64,000 nt of DNA from Deinococcales bacterium. Lineage in GTDB: Bacteria > Deinococcota > Deinococci > Deinococcales > JAAFIG01. Below are positions 59,708 to 64,000 of this stretch, piece by piece. The DNA lies in NCBI GenBank assembly GCA_013298595.1, contig JAAFIG010000001.1, positions 128,214 through 192,213 of the forward strand. The letters run 5' to 3'. Below the pieces are notes generated by a model. The model did no database searches. It saw nothing but the letters and a program-made list of their open reading frames with translations, and was not told the origin of the DNA. The position numbers and the translations under genes were made by a program. Position 1 is the first letter of the stretch, and every line of letters starts with the position of its first letter.

Positions 59708-60877
59708 ATGCAATTAGCAACTCGAGTGCAAAGTTTTACGCCCAATCCGTTTACGGAACTCACAATGCTGGCAGTGCAACATCAAGCTGTCAATTTAGGA
59801 CAGGGTTTCCCTGATTGGGCACCGCCTGATTTTGTCCTTGAAGCAGCCCAGCAAGCTTTCAAAACCGCTTCACATCAGTACAGCCCACCTAGAGGCGTGC
59901 CGAGATTGTTACAAGCTGTGGCTGATTTGCTCGAGCCACAAATTGGCAGCATAGATGCTTTGAATGAAATCACCATCACGGTTGGTGCTACCCAAGCTTT
60001 ACATGTGGCATTACAAACCTTGGTCAATCCGCTTGATGAAGTGATTTTACTCGAGCCTAAATTTGATTCGTACAGCCCACAAGTCAAACTCTGCGATGGC
60101 GTACCTGTTTTTGTGCAATTAGACATCGAAGGTGAGCAATGGGTTTTGAACCTCGAGAAAGTTCGCGCTGCGATCACACCACACACTAAGGTTTTACTGC
60201 TGAACACCCCGCATAACCCAACAGGCAAAGTCTTTACTCAAACCGAACTCGAGGGAATCGCTGCCCTTGCCATAGAACATGACCTTTGGATTATCTCGGA
60301 TGAAGTCTACGACCGTTTAGCATTTGCTGCACCTCACATCAGTATTGCCAGTTTACCAGGCATGTCCGAACGCACCATCACCATTGGCAGTGCTGGTAAA
60401 ATATTCTCGGTCACTGGGTGGCGTATTGGCTGGGCAGTTGCACCAGCGCATATCAGTGCTGCCCTGCGTGGCGCTCACCAATGGATGCCTTTTCATGCCA
60501 CAGGACCAGTCCAAGAAGCCATTGCCAGCAGCCTCGAGCAAGCAGCCAATAACCAGTATTATCAGCAACTGCACGAACGTTTTATTCAGCAACGCAACAC
60601 TTTATACGCGGTCCTTGAAGATGTTGGTTTTACCCCCTTAATGCCCGAAGGTGGTTATTTTATTGTCGCAGGTATTGATCAATTCTCGAGCGATGTACAC
60701 AGTTTTGCTAAACATTTGGTTACCAAAATTGGGGTAGCCGCCATGCCAGTACCAATTTTTTACGACCCTAGTACTCGAGGCAGCGCCCCCAATGCCCTGC
60801 GTTTTGCGATGTGTAAATCACTCGAGACCATTGCCGCCGCCGCTAATCGGCTCGAGCAATTAAAACCGCACGCATAG
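59708..60877 (+). CDS. Class I PLP-dependent aminotransferase
   Basis: A 389-residue fold-type I enzyme. Motifs: LGQGFPDWAPPDFVLEAA (about 28), SPPRGVPRLLQAVADLL, NTPHNPTGKVF (about 160), ISDEVYDRLAF (about 195, PLP Asp/Tyr) and GSAGKIFSVTGWRIGW (about 228-243, catalytic Lys). It is close to methionine/kynurenine aminotransferases by the QGFPD start. The specific substrate is open. TATGCT lies 8 nt before the ATG. Confidence 0.9.
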   Translation: MQLATRVQSFTPNPFTELTMLAVQHQAVNLGQGFPDWAPPDFVLEAAQQAFKTASHQYSPPRGVPRLLQAVADLLEPQIGSIDALNEITITVGATQALHVALQTLVNPLDEVILLEPKFDSYSPQVKLCDGVPVFVQLDIEGEQWVLNLEKVRAAITPHTKVLLLNTPHNPTGKVFTQTELEGIAALAIEHDLWIISDEVYDRLAFAAPHISIASLPGMSERTITIGSAGKIFSVTGWRIGWAVAPAHISAALRGAHQWMPFHATGPVQEAIASSLEQAANNQYYQQLHERFIQQRNTLYAVLEDVGFTPLMPEGGYFIVAGIDQFSSDVHSFAKHLVTKIGVAAMPVPIFYDPSTRGSAPNALRFAMCKSLETIAAAANRLEQLKPHA

Positions 60878-60960
60878 TTCAAGATTCTTTTTATCAACCT
60901 CGAGCTATGCCTGAAACTGACTATAAAGTTGTTGTTTGTACCAACATCAGGAGACAACCA

Positions 60961-61751
60961 TGAAACTCGAGAATCGAAAAGGTGCAACCCGTGTGTCCGA
61001 CATCCCCAAACCAGTTCTTGAAGGGTTAAATACAGGCACCCTCGAGAGTGTTAATTTAACTGAATGGCTGGCTGTTGATGCCACAAAATTACTTGAACAC
61101 GCCTTGGTTTCGCTTAAACTCAAACAAACAAAAAACTTGCTTGCGGCTGTACAAGACCTTGCAACGCTTGGCATCATGCAGCGCACCGAACGCATTGCAG
61201 GTTTACTCGATAATGCAGGGGTTTCAATTCAACTGCTCTCGAGCCACCACTCCGATACAATTCGTTGTTGGGCAGCATTTATTGCTGTAACCCGAGCCAC
61301 AACATTGCAAGCAAAACTCGAGGCAGTGCAACCTTTTGCTGCCGATTTACATTTTGGTGTTCGAGAAATCGCTTGGATGGCTTGGCGACCTCATTTGAAC
61401 GCAAACCTAGGCATTGGATTAACATTGCTTGAAGCCTGGACACAAGCTGATGATGCCAACCTCAGACGTTTTGCCAGTGAAGTCAGCCGTCCACGTGGCG
61501 TTTGGTGCGCTCATATTCAAGCTCTCAAAGACAAGCCTGAATTGGCATTGCAATTACTCGAGCCATTGCGTTCTGATGATTCAAAGTACGTTCAAGCCAG
61601 CGTTGCCAACTGGCTTAACGATGCCAGTAAAACCCAAGGCAACTGGGTTGAATCTGTCTGTGCTCGTTGGCTCGAGCAAAGCCCGAGCAAAGAAACCAAA
61701 TGGATTGTCAACCGTGCTTTACGCAGCCTCCGTAAGCAAAAAGAAGAGTAG
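60961..61751 (+). CDS. AlkD/AlkC-like HEAT-repeat DNA alkylation repair protein
   Basis: A 263-residue all-helical protein of tandem HEAT-like repeats. The C-terminal region RRFASEVSRPRGVW ... YVQASVANWLNDASK (about 175-225) and IVNRALRSLRKQ is the signature of AlkC/AlkD-type DNA glycosylases, which remove 3-methyl/7-methyl purines. The N-terminal part is less typical, so activity is not certain. CAGGAGA precedes the ATG. Confidence 0.85.
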
Positions 61752-61775
61752 ACGAAACACCTAGTTCGTCTACTC
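61746..61775. terminator. Bidirectional terminator overlapping the alkylation-repair stop
   Basis: Perfect 11-bp stem GAGTAGACGAA / TTCGTCTACTC with an 8-nt loop; the left arm contains the stop codon. It lies between convergent genes. Confidence 0.75.
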
Positions 61776-61789
61776 TTGTACCTCGAGTA

Positions 61790-62248
61790 TTAGAAACTGT
61801 AACGCACACCAAAACCTAATCGCCAAAAAATTGGGTTAGTAAATAATAAACTCAGTTCGCCATATGCCGATAAACCACCACCTAACGAATACTTAGCACC
61901 TGCCAATGCACCCACTGCAAAAGGTCCACTTGGCACCAATGGAATGACCACTCGAGGTCCGCCATAAATGACAAAATTCTGCACTTGAAAAGTTGCCAAA
62001 GCAGCTAAACCCAGCCCTAATCCAAAACTATTGCCAATAATTCGTCCTTCAAGGTCGGCTCGGGCGTTAATACCAATTGGTCCAACTCGAGCTAAATCTT
62101 CAATCTCGAGGTTGATACCAAAAACCAAACTGCTGGTGATATCGCTTCCTGCTGTACCGCTGAGGCTACCACCTACCGAAAAGCGTTGTGCTCCTGCCAA
62201 ACTCGAGAATCCCAGAAGTGCGACCAATACAAATAACCATTTTTTCAT
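61790..62248 (-). CDS. Small outer-membrane beta-barrel-like protein
   Basis: A 152-residue exported protein. Signal peptide 1-20 (GAQ cleavage). The mature part alternates Gly/Ala/hydrophobic strands and ends in FGVRYSF, a C-terminal aromatic as in outer-membrane barrels. GAGGAGG precedes the ATG. Similar in design to the C-terminal domain of the SLH protein and to the gene at 1757. Confidence 0.72.
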   Translation of the reverse strand: MKKWLFVLVALLGFSSLAGAQRFSVGGSLSGTAGSDITSSLVFGINLEIEDLARVGPIGINARADLEGRIIGNSFGLGLGLAALATFQVQNFVIYGGPRVVIPLVPSGPFAVGALAGAKYSLGGGLSAYGELSLLFTNPIFWRLGFGVRYSF

Positions 62249-62363
62249 ACGACCTCCTCAGTTTTTGTTACTGGGGTCATTGTACGTCAGGGGGCGTTAA
62301 AAAAGCGTGAATTGCAGATTTTGATTGTGATAGACAAATTACCTTCAGTCAAATAATTTGGTT

Positions 62364-62594
62364 CTATGGCGTGTTCGCCTTGCCATACTGCCATTGTCCT
62401 GTTGTACCACCACTCCAAAAGCACTCACCTTTGGGTTTAATCAGTAATGCCTGCCGTAAACCCTCGAGTGGCACTCGCACTGCAAAACGGGTTTTGCTAT
62501 GCCAAACCTCGAGATGCGCTAAACCAAGTACAGATGTAACTTTGGCTGCACGGTTCACAGCAAGGTCAAATAAAGCATTGGGGGCATGATCCAT
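62364..62594 (-). CDS. Hypothetical small protein downstream of the histidine kinase
   Basis: A 76-residue protein if ATG 62594 is used, 8 nt after the kinase stop. An upstream start at 62615 would overlap the kinase end. It looks like a soluble beta-containing domain (HLEVWHSKTRFAVRVPLEGL), with two CTCGAG in frame. No motif recognised, no clear ribosome binding site; it is probably expressed with the kinase if real. Confidence 0.4.
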   Translation of the reverse strand: MDHAPNALFDLAVNRAAKVTSVLGLAHLEVWHSKTRFAVRVPLEGLRQALLIKPKGECFWSGGTTGQWQYGKANTP

Positions 62595-62601
62595 ACAATA
62601 G

Positions 62602-63885
62602 CTACGAGTGAGCACTTAAAAAACCAATACCAACTCGAGCGCCTCCTTGTGCTAAATTTTCAGCTTTAACTTTGCCTGCATGAGCGTCAGCAATAGCTGC
62701 AACAATGGCTAAACCTAAACCAGTGCCAGTGCCTTGTTTAACAAAAGGTTCAAAAGCTTCTGCCAGGATTTCTGGGCTAAAACCAATCCCTTTATCCTCG
62801 AGCCAAATCCAAGTGTGTTCGGCAGTAATCTCGAGTGTAAATTGCGTTGCACCACTGCCATGATCTTCGGCATTTTTGACCAAGTTTTCGATGGCTAACT
62901 CGAGTAAATCTCGTTCGGCGTTAATGGTGGCATCGCCTTGAACTGGTAATTCAAAATTGGCTTCGAGGAAATCACGTAATGCGATGGGTTGCCCTTGGAC
63001 TGTGCCGCGACCCTCGAGCCGAGCCAGTGTTAATAAACTGCCTAAAACCCGTTCGGTACGTCTGACCGCTTCAAGGGCATATGAAGCTGCAAAAGGTTCT
63101 TCTGGGTGACGCTCGAGTACCTCGAGATAATTTCTAGCAGCCGTCAATGGGTTACGTAATTCGTGTGAGGCGTTATAAGCAAAACGTTTAGCACTTTGTT
63201 CTTGTAGGCGTGTTCGACTGAGGGTGTTACGTAAATCTGCCAGTAAACCATTCAAGGCATTGACTGCTGGTTTTAATTCTGGCAGTGGCGGAGTTGCTAG
63301 TGCCTCGAGTTGATTAGCATTTCGGCTGGCAATATCAGCAGCAAAACGCTCGAGTGGAATCAATGAACGCCGCACCCCATACGAACCAAAAAATAAGGCA
63401 ATGGTTAACAACAAAACCGCCCAAAGCCACAACGATGACTGATTACTGACCCGCACCACCACATCACTGGCTCGAACTTCCTCGAGTTGCCCTGCATTAA
63501 AACGCAGCAGCGCTGGTTCGGTACGAGTTTGTAATTGTGCCAATGTGACAGTGCGTGGAGCTGTTGGAATCACCACTGGTTTAGGTGTTGGCACAGCTGG
63601 TGGCACATTTAAAGAAACACTGTTTTGGTCTGCCACAAATGGATTTTCGTTACGTTGAGCAGCAGCATCAGGTTCGGCGGCTTTGGCACTCGGTGCTTGG
63701 GGTGTAGGTGCCACTGGTTTTGCCTTAGGTTTACTGCTGACTCGAGGGGTTGTTTCTTGACTGGCTACGGTTGTGTCTTTAAACTCGAGTTGAGGTGTTT
63801 GCCGACTAACAAACCAAATACTTAGCCCAATCAGCAACATGGCTAATGGCGCAAGCCACAATAGCAAACGTAAACGCAGTGTCAT
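62602..63885 (-). CDS. Sensor histidine kinase with proline-rich extracytoplasmic region
   Basis: A 427-residue kinase. Membrane helices at about 7-25 and 152-172 enclose a low-complexity Pro/Ala/Lys region (about 40-105) and a short domain. HAMP-like linker, H-box ASHELRNPLTAARNYLEVL (His near 237), N-box NLVKNAEDHG, G-boxes EDKGIGF and GTGLGLAI. The unordered Pro-rich part is unusual for a sensor and may span the cell wall. The start overlaps the response-regulator stop (ATGA). Confidence 0.93.
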   Translation of the reverse strand: MTLRLRLLLWLAPLAMLLIGLSIWFVSRQTPQLEFKDTTVASQETTPRVSSKPKAKPVAPTPQAPSAKAAEPDAAAQRNENPFVADQNSVSLNVPPAVPTPKPVVIPTAPRTVTLAQLQTRTEPALLRFNAGQLEEVRASDVVVRVSNQSSLWLWAVLLLTIALFFGSYGVRRSLIPLERFAADIASRNANQLEALATPPLPELKPAVNALNGLLADLRNTLSRTRLQEQSAKRFAYNASHELRNPLTAARNYLEVLERHPEEPFAASYALEAVRRTERVLGSLLTLARLEGRGTVQGQPIALRDFLEANFELPVQGDATINAERDLLELAIENLVKNAEDHGSGATQFTLEITAEHTWIWLEDKGIGFSPEILAEAFEPFVKQGTGTGLGLAIVAAIADAHAGKVKAENLAQGGARVGIGFLSAHS

Positions 63886-64000
63886 GCGTTTGCCCCATTT
63901 GAACGCAACGCATAGCCAACACCACGAATGGTTTGAATTAAATTTGGTGCACCAAGGCTGCGTCGCAAACCAGCAACCAAGGCATCTAAGGTATTAGGGT
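63882..64000 (-). CDS. Response regulator, C-terminal end (partial)
   Basis: The last 38 residues of an OmpR-type winged-helix regulator: LDALVAGLRRSLGAPNLIQTIRGVGYALR, the typical end of the DNA-binding domain. The gene begins outside the window. Its TGA overlaps the kinase ATG by 4 bp, so regulator and kinase are coupled. Confidence 0.88.
   Translation of the reverse strand, partial: PNTLDALVAGLRRSLGAPNLIQTIRGVGYALRSNGANA

Overview
Most likely source: a bacterium of the Deinococcota (Deinococcus-Thermus) or a close relative, with moderate GC content. This is inferred from three things: an S-layer-type protein (one SLH domain, coiled coil, C-terminal barrel-like domain), a Gfh1-like Gre-factor homologue with an acid-rich coiled-coil tip, and the very frequent use of leaderless start sites in which a -10 hexamer lies exactly 6 nt before the start codon. 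No rRNA is present, so the assignment stays an inference. Most of the window is dense, ordinary chromosome with about 70 protein genes and one tRNA.

The dominant global feature is the palindrome CTCGAG. By eye I count roughly 390 copies in 64 kb, where about 16 would be expected for equal base use. It occurs in all three reading frames, on coding and non-coding DNA, in terminator arms and inside a riboswitch arm. It behaves like a highly iterated palindrome (compare cyanobacterial HIP1). It almost disappears between about 7.32 and 10.32 kb (2 copies), where an AT-rich HelD-like helicase follows a frameshifted xisI and a Uma2-type gene; this looks like a recently acquired segment.

Layout. 0-2.5 kb: end of an unknown gene, a DUF5666-repeat lipoprotein and a barrel-like secreted protein, then repeats. 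2.8-5.5 kb (minus): response regulator, histidine kinase and PepSY-like secreted protein, translationally coupled. 5.5-10.6 kb: enoyl-CoA hydratase, Uma2, broken xisI, HelD-like helicase, VOC protein. 10.7-18.5 kb: PhoH, TPR-GGDEF, phosphoribosyltransferase, C39-like peptidase, DUF177 protein, RsmD, polyprenyl synthase. 18.5-25.2 kb: ferritin behind a Fur-like box, SLH protein, and the proteolysis block clpP-clpX-lon with a perfect HspR (HAIR-type) operator before lon. 25.4-31.6 kb: GH3 glycosidase, DUF4388 protein, BI-1 family protein, modAB without modC, PAP2 phosphatase. 32.0-34.8 kb: an ABC ATPase-permease fusion, then an FMN riboswitch controlling a NitT/TauT-like binding protein, a probable flavin transporter. 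34.9-45.8 kb: Gfh1-like factor, rplS, small conserved and membrane genes, AraC regulator, MBL hydrolase, sigma/anti-sigma pair, HTH-PIN toxin-antitoxin. 45.8-52.0 kb: tRNA-Lys, CNNM/CorC protein, cytidine deaminase, peptide-type ABC transporter without ATPases. 52.2-64 kb: lipoprotein, citramalate synthase, APH kinase, TauE exporter, TctC receptor, carboxynorspermidine-synthase-like dehydrogenase, DUF4388-receiver protein, aminotransferase, AlkD/AlkC-like HEAT protein, barrel protein, and a second kinase/regulator pair running off the end.

Intergenic DNA carries several small inverted-repeat elements. They include a dispersed hairpin family with compensatory stem changes, three or four MITE-like elements, and short palindrome families. 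One element end seems to supply the -10 box of the transporter fusion gene.
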